64,000 nucleotides of DNA from Microlunatus lacustris (GTDB taxonomy: Bacteria; Actinomycetota; Actinomycetes; Propionibacteriales; Propionibacteriaceae), in the NCBI GenBank assembly GCA_039527025.1, contig BAAAJN010000006.1, forward strand, positions 252,648 to 316,647. The letters are read 5' to 3'. The notes under the pieces were generated by a model that saw only the letters and a program-made list of their open reading frames with translations, had not been told where the DNA came from and did no database searches. A program made the translations under genes and the position numbers. Of this stretch, positions 34,485 through 42,662 are shown in pieces (within the stretch, counting starts at the first letter, position 1; every line of letters starts with the position of its first letter).

Positions 34485-35971
34485 CCGTCCCCCCGCGCCC
34501 TGAGCCCGTCCCCCCGCGCCCTGAGCCCGTCGAAGGGCCGGCCGTCTTCGGCGCCATCGACATCGGCGCGTCCAGCGGCCGCGTCGTCGCCGGCGTGCTG
34601 GGCGCCGGGGGCCTGGAGCTGGAGGTGGTGCACCGGTTCCCCAATGGCGCCACGGAGGTCGACGGCCACCTCCGCTGGGACCTCAGCGGGCTCTTCGCCG
34701 AGGTGCTGGTCGGGCTGGCCGCCCTGGCTGAGCGGCACCGGGGGGTCCGCAGCGTCGGCATCGACACCTGGGCCGTGGACTACGGCCTGCTGGGCGCCGG
34801 CGGCGAGCTGCTGGCCGAGCCGGTCGCCTACCGGGACAGCCGGACCGACGCCGTCGTCGACCTGGTGCACCGCCGGGTCGACCCGGCGCGGCTCTACGCG
34901 GTCACCGGGCTGCAGTTCCTGCCGTTCAACACGCTCTACCAGCTGTCGGCGGAGCGGCAGGGCCCGCTCTGGCCGCGGGCGGCCCAGGCGCTGCTGCTGC
35001 CCGACCTGCTCGCGTACTGGCTCACCGGGGAGCGCCGGACCGAGGCCACCAACGCCTCCACCACCGGCCTGCTCGACGCCACCACCCGGACCTGGTCGAC
35101 CGAGCTGCTGGAAGCCCTCGGGCTGCCGCTGGACCTGTTCCCGCCGCTCATCCAGCCCGGCGAGACGCTCGGCCCGCTGCTGCCCGCGGTGGTGCGCCAG
35201 ACCGGGCTGGACCCGTCGACGACGGTCGTCGCCGTCGGGTCGCACGACACCGCCTCGGCCGTGGTGGGGGTGCCGGCGCAGGGCCGCTCCTTCGCCTACG
35301 TCTCCTGCGGCACCTGGTCACTGGTGGGCCTGGAGCTGGACGCGCCGGTGCTGACCCCGGCCAGTCGGGCCGCGAACTTCACCAACGAGGGCGGGGTGGA
35401 CGGCCGCACCCGCTACCTGCGCAACGAGGGCGGCCTGTGGCTGCTGCAGGAGAGCCTGCGCACCTGGGCCGAGCAGGGCCTCACGCTCGACCAGGACGCC
35501 CTGCTCGCCGACGCGGCCGCGCTGCCGGCGGACGGGCCGACCTTCGACGTGGACGCCCCCGACCTGATCGCGCCCGGTGACATGCCCGCGCGGATCCGAC
35601 GGGCGGTGGCGGGCACCGGTCGGGTGCTGCCCGAGATCCCGGCCGCGGTCGCCCGCAGCATCCTGGACTCCCTCGCCGTCGCCTACGCCCGCACCACGGC
35701 CGAGGCGGAGCGGCTCGCCGGGCGGTCGGTGGAGGTGCTGCACGTCGTCGGCGGGGGCAGCCAGAACCCGCTGCTCTGCCAGCTCACCGCGGACCTGTCC
35801 GGCCGGCCGGTGCTGTCAGGTCCGGTGGAGGCCACGGCGCTGGGCAACCTCGCCGTCCAGGCCCGGGCCGCCGGCCTGCTGCCCGCGGAGCTCGACGCGC
35901 TGCGCCGGACCCTGCGCCGCGGACTCGCCCTGCAGGCCTACGCGCCGTCGGCGCCCGCACCAGCCCACTAG
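34481..35971 (+). CDS. rhaB: Rhamnulokinase
   Basis: A 496-residue FGGY-family kinase phosphorylating L-rhamnulose. The actual kinase begins at AIDIGASSGRVVAG (about residue 25). Further family motifs are GIDTWAVDYGLL, VAVGSHDTASAVVGVP, the SCGTWSLVGLE loop and VVGGGSQNPLLCQLTADL near residue 430. The first 19 residues, PPRPEP twice and then VEG, come from a perfect 21-bp tandem duplication plus a REP-like palindrome, so the natural start may once have been further downstream. The GTG at 34481 overlaps the upstream stop and is the only good start before the ATP-binding motif. Last gene of the rightward rha operon. Confidence 0.94.
   Translation: MTVPPRPEPVPPRPEPVEGPAVFGAIDIGASSGRVVAGVLGAGGLELEVVHRFPNGATEVDGHLRWDLSGLFAEVLVGLAALAERHRGVRSVGIDTWAVDYGLLGAGGELLAEPVAYRDSRTDAVVDLVHRRVDPARLYAVTGLQFLPFNTLYQLSAERQGPLWPRAAQALLLPDLLAYWLTGERRTEATNASTTGLLDATTRTWSTELLEALGLPLDLFPPLIQPGETLGPLLPAVVRQTGLDPSTTVVAVGSHDTASAVVGVPAQGRSFAYVSCGTWSLVGLELDAPVLTPASRAANFTNEGGVDGRTRYLRNEGGLWLLQESLRTWAEQGLTLDQDALLADAAALPADGPTFDVDAPDLIAPGDMPARIRRAVAGTGRVLPEIPAAVARSILDSLAVAYARTTAEAERLAGRSVEVLHVVGGGSQNPLLCQLTADLSGRPVLSGPVEATALGNLAVQARAAGLLPAELDALRRTLRRGLALQAYAPSAPAPAH
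34485..34526 (+). repeat. Perfect 21-bp tandem duplication in the 5' end of rhaB
   Basis: Two identical 21-base units (34485-34505 and 34506-34526), each beginning CCGTCCCCCCGCGCCC, keep the frame and add PPRPEPV twice. The second unit runs straight into the REP-like palindrome at 34518-34538. Confidence 0.85.
34518..34538. repeat. REP-like palindrome inserted in coding sequence
   Basis: The element starts GCCCTGAGCCCG, continues TCGA and ends AGGGC: five-base arms around an 11-base core GAGCCCGTCGA. The terminator at 4461-4487 has the same CCCT-core-AGGG layout with core GAGCTCGTCGC. The sequence resembles the CCCTTCGACRRGCTCAGGG elements I know from many bacterial genomes. Confidence 0.55.
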
Positions 35972-36036
35972 ATTGAGCGCGTCGGACCAGCAGTCCCGGC
36001 GGGCGTCCGGCCCCGTGCACGTCGGAGGGTAGGAGG

Positions 36037-37095
36037 GTGTCCCGCGTGGCGCGCAAGACCTCGATCAGCATGAAGGACGTGGCGGCCCTGGCCCGGGTGT
36101 CGCTGGGCACGGTCTCCAACGTCGTCAACTCCCCCGAGCTGGTCAGCCCGCCGACCCGGGAACGGGTGGAGACCGCGATCGCCAAGCTGGGCTGGGTGCC
36201 CAACGCGTCGGCCCGGCAGCTGCGCGCGGGGCGCAGCAGCGCCGTCGGGCTGGTGGTGATGGACATCGCCAACCCGTTCTTCACCGACGTCCTGCTGGGC
36301 GTCGAGGAGCACGTGCTGCAGCGCGGCTACTCGGTCCAGGTGGGCAACAGCGCCTCCCAGCCCCAGCGCGAGGACGACCAGCTGAGGTTGTTCGAGCAGC
36401 AACGGGTCCGGGGCGTGCTCTGCGCCCCCATCTGGGGCGTCAACCAGCGGGTCGACGACCTGCGCCGGCGCGGGATCCCGGTGGTGCTGGTGGACCGCGC
36501 GCCGGAGGAGTCCGGCTTCTGCTCGGTCTCCGTCGACGACGTCGAGGGGGGTCGGCTGGCGGTGGACCACCTGATCCGGCTCGGCCACCGCAGCATCGCC
36601 CTGGTCGGCGGGCCCTCCCGGCTGCCGCAGATCCGCGACCGCCGGCTGGGGGCGGACCTTGCCCGGGCGGAGCACGGCGACGTCGTCGACCTGCTCGCGC
36701 TCTCGACCAGCGGTCTGGACACCACGGCCGGCGTGCTCGCCGCCGACGAGCTGGCCGCACTGCCGGACCGCGAGCGCCCGACGGCGGTCTTCGCGGCCAA
36801 CGACCTGCTGGCCATCGGGCTGCTGCAGGGCTTCGTCACCCACGGCCTGCGGGTGCCCGAGGACATGGCGCTGATCGGCTACGACGACATCAGCTTCGCC
36901 GCCGCGGCCGCCGTCCCGCTCTCCTCGGTCCGGCAGCCCCGGGTGGACCTGGGCCGGCGCGCCGCCGAGCTGCTCTTCGAGGAGATCGAGGCCGACGACG
37001 ACGACCGGCCCCACGAGCACCAGAGCGTCCGGTTCACCCCGACGCTGGTCGTCCGCCGCTCCACCGTGGGTGCCGGCTCCGGCCAGCCCGGCTGA
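36037..37095 (+). CDS. LacI-family repressor, probable regulator of the rhamnose genes
   Basis: A 352-residue regulator. The N-terminal helix-turn-helix reads ISMKDVAALARVSLGTVSNVVNSP (about residues 10-33), followed by the hinge ASARQLRAGRSS. The periplasmic-binding-protein-like effector domain shows DIANPFFTDVLLGVEE and ends with IGYDDISFAAAA and the dimerisation tail. GGAGGGTAGGAGG precedes the GTG at 36037; a second GTG at 36046 is also possible and better spaced. It lies 65 bases after rhaB. Three CG-centred palindromes at the rha promoters fit its family, so it is the likely rhamnose repressor. Confidence 0.9.
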   Translation: MSRVARKTSISMKDVAALARVSLGTVSNVVNSPELVSPPTRERVETAIAKLGWVPNASARQLRAGRSSAVGLVVMDIANPFFTDVLLGVEEHVLQRGYSVQVGNSASQPQREDDQLRLFEQQRVRGVLCAPIWGVNQRVDDLRRRGIPVVLVDRAPEESGFCSVSVDDVEGGRLAVDHLIRLGHRSIALVGGPSRLPQIRDRRLGADLARAEHGDVVDLLALSTSGLDTTAGVLAADELAALPDRERPTAVFAANDLLAIGLLQGFVTHGLRVPEDMALIGYDDISFAAAAAVPLSSVRQPRVDLGRRAAELLFEEIEADDDDRPHEHQSVRFTPTLVVRRSTVGAGSGQPG

Positions 37096-37193
37096 GCCGA
37101 GCCCGGTGCCGGTTCCCGGACGCCGACCTGCGAGGATCCTGCCCTCGCCCCCGCGAACCGTCGTCTCGACGCCGCCCACCCGAGGAGCACCCC

Positions 37194-37493
37194 GTGTTCG
37201 CCCTGGTCGTCCGCTTCAACCTGACCGACGAGAACGCCGCTGCCCGCTTCGACGAGCTGGTGGCGGACCTGCTGCCGCAGATCGCCGCGCACGAGCCCGG
37301 GACCCTGACCTACGCCGTCCACACGGTGCACGACGCCCCGCTGTCCCGGCTGTTCTACGAGTGCTACCGCGACCGGGACGCCCTCGACGAGCACGAGCGG
37401 CAGCCGCACACGGCGCACTTCCTGCAGGCCAAGGACGCCCTGCTGGCCGGTGCGCGGGTGGAGTACCTGACCCCGACCGGCAGCGGCACCTGA
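37194..37493 (+). CDS. Antibiotic biosynthesis monooxygenase (ABM) domain protein
   Basis: A 99-residue ferredoxin-like fold protein of the YgiN/ABM type. Signatures are ALVVRFNLTDENAAARFDELV at the start, HEPGTLTYAVHTVHDAP and LFYECYRDRDALDEHERQPHTAHF with the conserved histidine. These act as quinol monooxygenases or small-molecule-binding dimers. GTG 37194 has GAGGAG seven bases upstream. It lies alone after the LacI gene. Its size resembles the rhamnose mutarotase RhaM, but the motifs are ABM. Confidence 0.85.
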   Translation: MFALVVRFNLTDENAAARFDELVADLLPQIAAHEPGTLTYAVHTVHDAPLSRLFYECYRDRDALDEHERQPHTAHFLQAKDALLAGARVEYLTPTGSGT

Positions 37494-37523
37494 GCTGGGC
37501 GTCGGGCCGGCCGACGAGGGGGG

Positions 37524-38012
37524 TCAGCGCCGACGGCGGACCACCCGACGGCCGAGCTGGCGCAGGGCCACCCCCACCCGGCGCCGCCGCGACCGCTGGC
37601 GGTCGGTGACCTCGGGCAGCACCGCCGACGGCGGCAGGGCCACCTCGAAGACCCGCGGCCCGCGCAGTGAGCGGGCCAGGGCGCGGGCGTCGAGCAGCTC
37701 GATGCGGGAGCTGCGGGTGGCCGGCCACTGCCACCAGGGGGCGTCCACCCCGGCGCCGAGCCGGACGAGCGGTCCCTGCGGGCCGTGCACGTGCAGGGTC
37801 AGCCCGAGGTCGTCGAGCCGTTCGGCGAGCGGTCGCACCAGCGGCCGGGTGGAGCTGCCGCCCAGGGACGGCACCGGCGAGAAGCTGACGGTGACGTCGC
37901 GGCCGCCGTCGGCCTCCACCCGACCCGTGCAGCGGGTCGGACGGGCCGAGCGGCTCGGCACGTCGACAGTGAAGCTCAGGTCAGCCGTGACCCGGAGCTG
38001 CTCGTCGCTCAT
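37524..38012 (-). CDS. Hypothetical protein, 162 residues, Arg-rich C-terminus
   Basis: Family not recognised. The start MSDEQLRVTADLSFTVDVP and the alternating hydrophobic pattern suggest a beta-rich domain over about 100 residues. The last 25 residues are strongly basic (RQRSRRRRVG...RRVVRRRR), perhaps nucleic-acid or membrane-surface binding. No signal peptide or membrane helix is seen. It lies 20 bases after a 74-residue gene in the same direction and probably forms a pair with it, at the tail of the erythritol operon. Confidence 0.65.
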   Translation of the reverse strand: MSDEQLRVTADLSFTVDVPSRSARPTRCTGRVEADGGRDVTVSFSPVPSLGGSSTRPLVRPLAERLDDLGLTLHVHGPQGPLVRLGAGVDAPWWQWPATRSSRIELLDARALARSLRGPRVFEVALPPSAVLPEVTDRQRSRRRRVGVALRQLGRRVVRRRR

Positions 38013-38032
38013 CGCGGACGTCGGCCCTGCCG

Positions 38033-38257
38033 TCAGGACGCGTTGTCGGTGGTGGTGATCTGCAGGGTGCCGTCGAGCTTCCAGGTCGCCCGCGGAGCGT
38101 CGGCCCCGGTGTCGCGCGGGACCTCGACGGTCATGTCGATCAGCTTGTAGTTGATGGCGGCGCCCCGGCCCGTGAGGTAGGACCACATCTCCTTGCCCAG
38201 CTGGGTCCAGGACTGCGGCTCCTGGCCGTCGGTGCCTTCGGTCGGCTGAGAAGTCAT
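38033..38257 (-). CDS. Hypothetical protein, 74 residues
   Basis: Starts MTSQPTEGTDGQEPQSWTQL and continues MWSYLTGRGAAINYKLIDMTVEVP, ending WKLDGTLQITTTDNAS. The N-terminal 18 residues are polar and disordered-looking; the rest could be a small beta-sheet domain. GGGAG lies about six bases before the ATG. The start is 118 bases from the end of the RpiB-like gene. I do not recognise a family; the close pairing with the 162-residue gene suggests a shared role. Confidence 0.6.
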   Translation of the reverse strand: MTSQPTEGTDGQEPQSWTQLGKEMWSYLTGRGAAINYKLIDMTVEVPRDTGADAPRATWKLDGTLQITTTDNAS

Positions 38258-38375
38258 GAGTGTCTCCCTGTCGTTCGAGGTCTGCAGGTGCAGACGACTC
38301 TGGTTCCCAGGGTGGACCCCGGGCGGATGCAGCACCCGCACCGGGGCCCGCTGGTGCTGGCCCGGGGGCGCTGGG

Positions 38376-38840
38376 TCAGCAGCCCTCGTACGCCGTGATC
38401 TCGTCGACCTTCGCACCCGAGGGGGTGCTCGGGTCGAAGACGTAGCCGAGCCACTCCTTGGCCAGCCGGCGCGCCAGCTGCAGGCCGATGACCCGCTGGC
38501 CCAGCGTCAGGATCTGGCAGTCGTTGGAGAGGATCGAGCGCTCCACGCTGAACGAGTCGTGGGCGACCGTCGCCCGGATGCCCGGCACCTTGTTGGCCGC
38601 GATGGCCACGCCGATGCCCGTGCCGCAGAAGAGGATGGCGCGGTCGGCCTCCCCGGCCCGGATCTTCTCCCCGGCCGCGATGGCCACCGACGGGTACGAG
38701 CCGCCGTCCAGGTCGCCGGCGTGGACGCCGAGGTCGACGACCTCGACGCGCTCGTCGGCCTGCAGGTCGGCGAGGATGGCGTCCTTGTAGTCGAAGCCGG
38801 CGCTGTCGCTGCCGACCAGCAGGCGGATCTTGTCGCTCAT
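38376..38840 (-). CDS. derI: RpiB/LacAB-family isomerase, probable D-erythrulose-4-phosphate isomerase
   Basis: A 154-residue sugar-phosphate isomerase. The RpiB signatures are GSDSAGFDYKDAI near residue 10 and ILFCGTGIGVAIAANKVPGIRA near residue 70, with the active-site cysteine in FCGTGIG, and then NDCQILTLGQRVIG. RpiB converts ribose 5-phosphate and ribulose 5-phosphate. In the mycobacterial erythritol/threitol pathway a homologue (DerI) turns D-erythrulose 4-phosphate into D-erythrose 4-phosphate. The neighbouring erythrulose-kinase-type DhaKL protein and polyol dehydrogenase favour the latter. Last enzyme gene of the leftward operon, 31 bases after the kinase gene. Confidence 0.85.
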   Translation of the reverse strand: MSDKIRLLVGSDSAGFDYKDAILADLQADERVEVVDLGVHAGDLDGGSYPSVAIAAGEKIRAGEADRAILFCGTGIGVAIAANKVPGIRATVAHDSFSVERSILSNDCQILTLGQRVIGLQLARRLAKEWLGYVFDPSTPSGAKVDEITAYEGC

Positions 38841-38871
38841 GGTGGTGTCTTCCTGTGTGGGGGGACGGAGG

Positions 38872-40599
38872 TCAGCTCGAGGGGGACGTCTCGTCGAGGA
38901 CAACACCGACGGCGGTCACGATCATCCCGAGCGAGACCGCGCCCGGGTCCGGGGTGCCGATGCTGCGCTCGGCCAGCGGCCGGGCCCGGCCGATCCGCGG
39001 GGTGAGGGACGCGGTGTCCTCGGCGGCCCGGACCGCCACCTCGGCAGCGCGGCGCCAGGCCGGACCCAGCTCGGCTCCGCCCTCGACCTCGGCCTCGAGG
39101 GCGTCGACGAACGGGAACAGTGCGTCGAGCATGGTCTTGTCGCCGAGCTCGGCCTTGCTGAAGGTCTGCAGCTTCTGCACCGCCGACCGGACGGCCTCGA
39201 CGACCCGGCCGGTGCTGGCCTCCTCGGTGTTGCCGACGCCCTGGCCGATGCCGTCCAGCAGCACGCCCCAGAGGATGCCGCTGGTGCCCCCGGCCCGGTC
39301 GCCGAAGGCGGCCCCGGCCGCGCTGAGCACGGTCTGCACCCCACCCCGGGTCTGCTCCGCGGCCTCGGTGGCGGCGGTCGCCCCGCGGGACATCCCGATG
39401 CCGTGGTCGCCGTCGCCGGCCACCGCGTCCAGCTGCCCGAGCTCCTCCTTGTGCTCCTCGACGCAGGCGTGCAGCGCCGCGACCGCGCGGCGGGCGACGG
39501 CGGCGGCCGCGACGGAGGCCTCGCTGGCCTCCTCGGCCGCGCCGGCGTCGGCCTGGGGCACCGCCCGCTGGCGGGGCGAGCGGCGCTGGGTCTTGACGGC
39601 GTTCCCGCGCTTGAAGGCCGGGGTGTCCGCCGGAGCGGTCCAGTAGGTCTCCAGCTCCTCGTCCAGCCAGGTCACCGAGAGCGAGCAGCCCGCCATGTCC
39701 AGGCTGGTGACCAGCTCACCCACCTCGGGGGCGACCAGCTCGACGCCGGCGTCGGCGAGCAGTGCGGCCACGTCGCCGAAGAGCACGAACAGCTCCTCGT
39801 ACTTGGTGGCCCCGAGCCCGTTGAGCAGCACCGCCGCGCGGCCACCCGCGCCCTCGGGGCGCTCGGCCAGGACCTTCTCGACCAGTTGGGCGGCCAGCTC
39901 ACGAGCCGGCATCCAGGGGGCGGAGCTGATCCCCGGCTCGCCGTGGATGCCCAGGCCGAAGTCCATCTGGCCGGGCTCGACGTGGAACAGCGGGGCGTCG
40001 GCCCCCGGCATCGTGCAGCCGTCGAAGGCCACGCCGAAGGAGAAGGTGGCGGCGTTGGCCGCCCGCATGACGCGCTCCACGCCGTCGAGGTCGAGGCCGG
40101 CCTCGGCGGCCGCACCACCGGTCTTGTAGACGGTGAAGGTGCCGGCGATGCCGCGGCGCTGGTCGGGCTCATCGGCCGGACCGGAGGCGATGTCGTCGGT
40201 GACCCAGACGATCCGGGTGTCGATGCCGTCGGCGCGCAGCCGGTCCGCGGCGACGGCGAAGTTCAGCCGGTCGCCGGCGTAGTTGCCGAAGGCCAGCACG
40301 ACGCCGGCCCCGCCGTCGGCCGCCCGGCCGATCCGGTAGACCTGTTCGGCGGACGGGGACGCGAACAGGTCGCCCAGCACGGCGGCGTCGGCGAAGCCGG
40401 TGCCCACCACGCCGTTGTAGGACGGGTAGTGGCCGGAGCCGCCACCGATCAGCAGGCTGACCTTGCCCTCCCCGGGACCGCCGGCGCGGACGAAGCCGGA
40501 CGCGCCCTCGACCCGCTCCACGTGGGCGGGGTAGGCGGCGGCGAAGCCCCGGAGGATCTGGTCGCGGAAGTCGGCGGGGTCGTTGTGCACGTGGGTCAT
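38872..40599 (-). CDS. lerK: DhaKL-type kinase, probable L-erythrulose 1-kinase
   Basis: A 575-residue fusion of DhaK (about 1-330) and ATP-binding DhaL (about 365-575) domains, joined by an Ala/Glu-rich linker. DhaK has LLIGGGSGHYPSYNGVVGTGF, where GSGHYP replaces the GSGHEP of dihydroxyacetone kinases, a form I associate with erythrulose kinases. DhaL has DAVAGDGDHGIGMSRGA with the Mg-binding aspartates and GGTSGILWGVLL. It would phosphorylate L-erythrulose (or D-erythrulose) with ATP. Context with a TIM-like isomerase, an RpiB-like isomerase and a polyol dehydrogenase supports the erythritol role; dihydroxyacetone remains an alternative substrate. Confidence 0.87.
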   Translation of the reverse strand: MTHVHNDPADFRDQILRGFAAAYPAHVERVEGASGFVRAGGPGEGKVSLLIGGGSGHYPSYNGVVGTGFADAAVLGDLFASPSAEQVYRIGRAADGGAGVVLAFGNYAGDRLNFAVAADRLRADGIDTRIVWVTDDIASGPADEPDQRRGIAGTFTVYKTGGAAAEAGLDLDGVERVMRAANAATFSFGVAFDGCTMPGADAPLFHVEPGQMDFGLGIHGEPGISSAPWMPARELAAQLVEKVLAERPEGAGGRAAVLLNGLGATKYEELFVLFGDVAALLADAGVELVAPEVGELVTSLDMAGCSLSVTWLDEELETYWTAPADTPAFKRGNAVKTQRRSPRQRAVPQADAGAAEEASEASVAAAAVARRAVAALHACVEEHKEELGQLDAVAGDGDHGIGMSRGATAATEAAEQTRGGVQTVLSAAGAAFGDRAGGTSGILWGVLLDGIGQGVGNTEEASTGRVVEAVRSAVQKLQTFSKAELGDKTMLDALFPFVDALEAEVEGGAELGPAWRRAAEVAVRAAEDTASLTPRIGRARPLAERSIGTPDPGAVSLGMIVTAVGVVLDETSPSS

Positions 40600-40624
40600 G
40601 GCGCTCCTGTGGTCCGGGCCGGCG

Positions 40625-41428
40625 CTAGGCGGCGACGGCGTAGTCGATCCCGGCGGCCGCCCAGGCCGCCAGGATCGCCGGGTCGGCCCCGGCGTCGGTG
40701 ATGATCAGGTCCAGCTCGGTCAGCGACGCGATCTTCAGCAGCGCCAGCCGGCCGAGCTTGGTGTGGTCGACGAGCAGGTACTTCTTCGTGGCGGAGTTCA
40801 GCATCTCGCGCTTGAGCGCGACGATCTGCTCCTCCTGGTGGTACATGTCGGTGGCCGAGACCGCCGAGGTGGACATGAACACGGCGTCCACGTGGATGCC
40901 GCGCACCTGCTCGTTGGTCTGCACCCCGACGAAGGAGTCGTGGGCCACGTCGTAGCGGCCGCCGATCCCGATGACGGTCAGGTTGTGGTCGTGGGTGAGC
41001 TCGCTGAGCTGCCGCAGGCCGGCGACGAAGGTGGTGGCGACGTGCAGCGGGGCCCGGTCCGGCAGCCCCTCCACCATCTTGAGCGTGGTCGTGCTGTCGT
41101 CCAGCAGGATCGACATCCCCGGGTGGACGTGCTGCAGCGCCGTCTCGGCGATGGCGGTCTTCTCCGAGCCCATCGTGGCCAGCCGGTAGGACATCTGGGA
41201 CTCGAAGATGCCCGACGGCTGGGCGGTGACCCCGCCGTGGAACTTGCGCACCACGCCGCGCCGCTCGAGCTCGTCGAGGTCGCGGTGGATGGTGACGATG
41301 CTGACGCCGAACCGGGTGGCCAGGTCCTGCGCGGTGGCCGAGCCGGAGTCGAGCACCACTTCGGTGATGAGCCGCTTCCGGGTCTCGGTCTTGCGCTCGC
41401 GCGGCGAACCCGTCTCCGCTGCCGTCAT
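40625..41428 (-). CDS. DeoR-family repressor of the erythritol operon
   Basis: A 267-residue regulator. The N-terminal winged helix shows KRLITEVVLDSGSATAQDLATRFGVSIVTIHRDLDELERRGVV (DeoR signature, about residues 17-60). The C-terminal sugar-phosphate-binding domain carries ILLDDSTTTLKMVEGL, GGRYDVAHDSFVG and the ending LDLIITDAGADPAILAAWAAAGI. It sits inside the operon between the binding-protein and kinase genes, so it probably senses a phosphorylated tetrose and controls its own operon. Starts ATG 41428. Confidence 0.92.
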   Translation of the reverse strand: MTAAETGSPRERKTETRKRLITEVVLDSGSATAQDLATRFGVSIVTIHRDLDELERRGVVRKFHGGVTAQPSGIFESQMSYRLATMGSEKTAIAETALQHVHPGMSILLDDSTTTLKMVEGLPDRAPLHVATTFVAGLRQLSELTHDHNLTVIGIGGRYDVAHDSFVGVQTNEQVRGIHVDAVFMSTSAVSATDMYHQEEQIVALKREMLNSATKKYLLVDHTKLGRLALLKIASLTELDLIITDAGADPAILAAWAAAGIDYAVAA

Positions 41429-41561
41429 GGGCTGTCCCGTCCCTCCTCGCAGGTGTCGCGGTCCGAGCTCGTGCGGGGCCGCTGGCCGTACCCGGAGTCT
41501 CCCCCGGGCCCGGTGCCGCGACGCGGCGGGACCCCTCGAGGGCCCGCCGCGTCGCCGGGGA

Positions 41562-42563
41562 TCACTCGCTGAGGACGAAGTTGTCCAGCTTGTCGGCGTT
41601 GTCCTTGGTGATCAGGACGCAGTCGATGGCCTGCTTCTCGTCCGCGACACCGGTCTCGCCGTTGGTCAGCACGCCGTGCAGCTGCTCCACGGCCTTCGTG
41701 GTGCCCTCGACGATGGGCTGCAGGACGGTGGCCACCATCTCACCGTCGGCCACCGCGTCGGCCGCGTCCTGGTTGCCGTCGAAGCCCAGGACCTTGACCT
41801 GGTCGAGCTTCTTGGCCTCCTTCAGGGCGTTGATCGCGCCGAGCGCCATCTCGTCGTTGCCGGCGATCACCCCGTCGATGTCGGGGTTCTTGGACAGCAG
41901 CGACTCCATCTTCTCCTGGCCCTCCTGGCGGTCCCAGTTGGCGATCTCCTCACCGACCTCCTCGAGGTCGGGGTACTGGGAGATGACCGACGCGTAGCCG
42001 TCGGAGCGGACCTGCGCGTTGTTGTCGCTGGGCTTGCCGAGCAGCTCGACGTAGGTGCCCTTGAACTCCATCGCCTCGGCCCACGCCTCGGCGCCGGCCA
42101 CGGCGCCCTGGGCGTTGTTGGAGACGATCTGGGCCTTGGCCAGGCCGGTCTTGCTGATCTCGGCGTTGACCAGCACCACCGGGATCTCGGCGTCGACCAG
42201 CTTCTGGACGGCGGCGACGCTCTCGTCGGCCCCGGCCGGGTCCAGCACGACGCCGGCGACCTTGTCGTTGATCGCGGTCTCGATGAGGCTGTTCTGGGTC
42301 TCGGGGTCGTTCTCGTGCGCGTTGGTGGTGGTCTGGTAGCCGAGCTTCTCGGCCTCGGCCACGGCCGTGTCGACCTCGGCCTTCCAGTACGGGTTCGAGG
42401 GGTCGACGGTGATGACGGCGATGGTGCCGCCGGCGGACGCCGCCGACGAGGAGGCGCCGGAGGCGGCCGGCTCGGCGGCGTCACCGCCGCCACCGCCGCA
42501 GGCGGCGAGGCTGAGCAGGACCGCGCTGGCGAGCGCGGTGCGGAGGACCAGGCGAGGTCGCAT
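41562..42563 (-). CDS. Sugar/polyol-binding lipoprotein of a ribose-type ABC importer
   Basis: A 333-residue periplasmic-binding-protein-like (RbsB type) lipoprotein. The signal peptide is MRPRLVLRTALASAVLLSLAAC, with the lipid-modified cysteine at residue 22. A Gly/Ala/Ser linker follows before TIAVITVDPSNPYWKAEVD. Later motifs are VLVNAEISKTG and GVIAGNDEMALGAINAL. AAGGA lies six bases before the ATG at 42563. It works with the permease and ATPase just upstream; by operon context the ligand is erythritol or threitol. Confidence 0.93.
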   Translation of the reverse strand: MRPRLVLRTALASAVLLSLAACGGGGGDAAEPAASGASSSAASAGGTIAVITVDPSNPYWKAEVDTAVAEAEKLGYQTTTNAHENDPETQNSLIETAINDKVAGVVLDPAGADESVAAVQKLVDAEIPVVLVNAEISKTGLAKAQIVSNNAQGAVAGAEAWAEAMEFKGTYVELLGKPSDNNAQVRSDGYASVISQYPDLEEVGEEIANWDRQEGQEKMESLLSKNPDIDGVIAGNDEMALGAINALKEAKKLDQVKVLGFDGNQDAADAVADGEMVATVLQPIVEGTTKAVEQLHGVLTNGETGVADEKQAIDCVLITKDNADKLDNFVLSE

Positions 42564-42662
42564 GGAGTTCCTTTCAGGGTGGGGCACGGCGGTGTGGACG
42601 GGCCCTGCGGTCGTCCGGGGAGTCCCCCGGGACGGGTCGTACGGGTCGAGCAGTCGTACGGA

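Noticed and set aside
37194..37493. Rhamnose mutarotase (RhaM) for the 99-residue protein after the LacI gene.
   Set aside because: Size and place fit, but the sequence carries ABM/YgiN features and lacks the RhaM histidine/tryptophan pattern.
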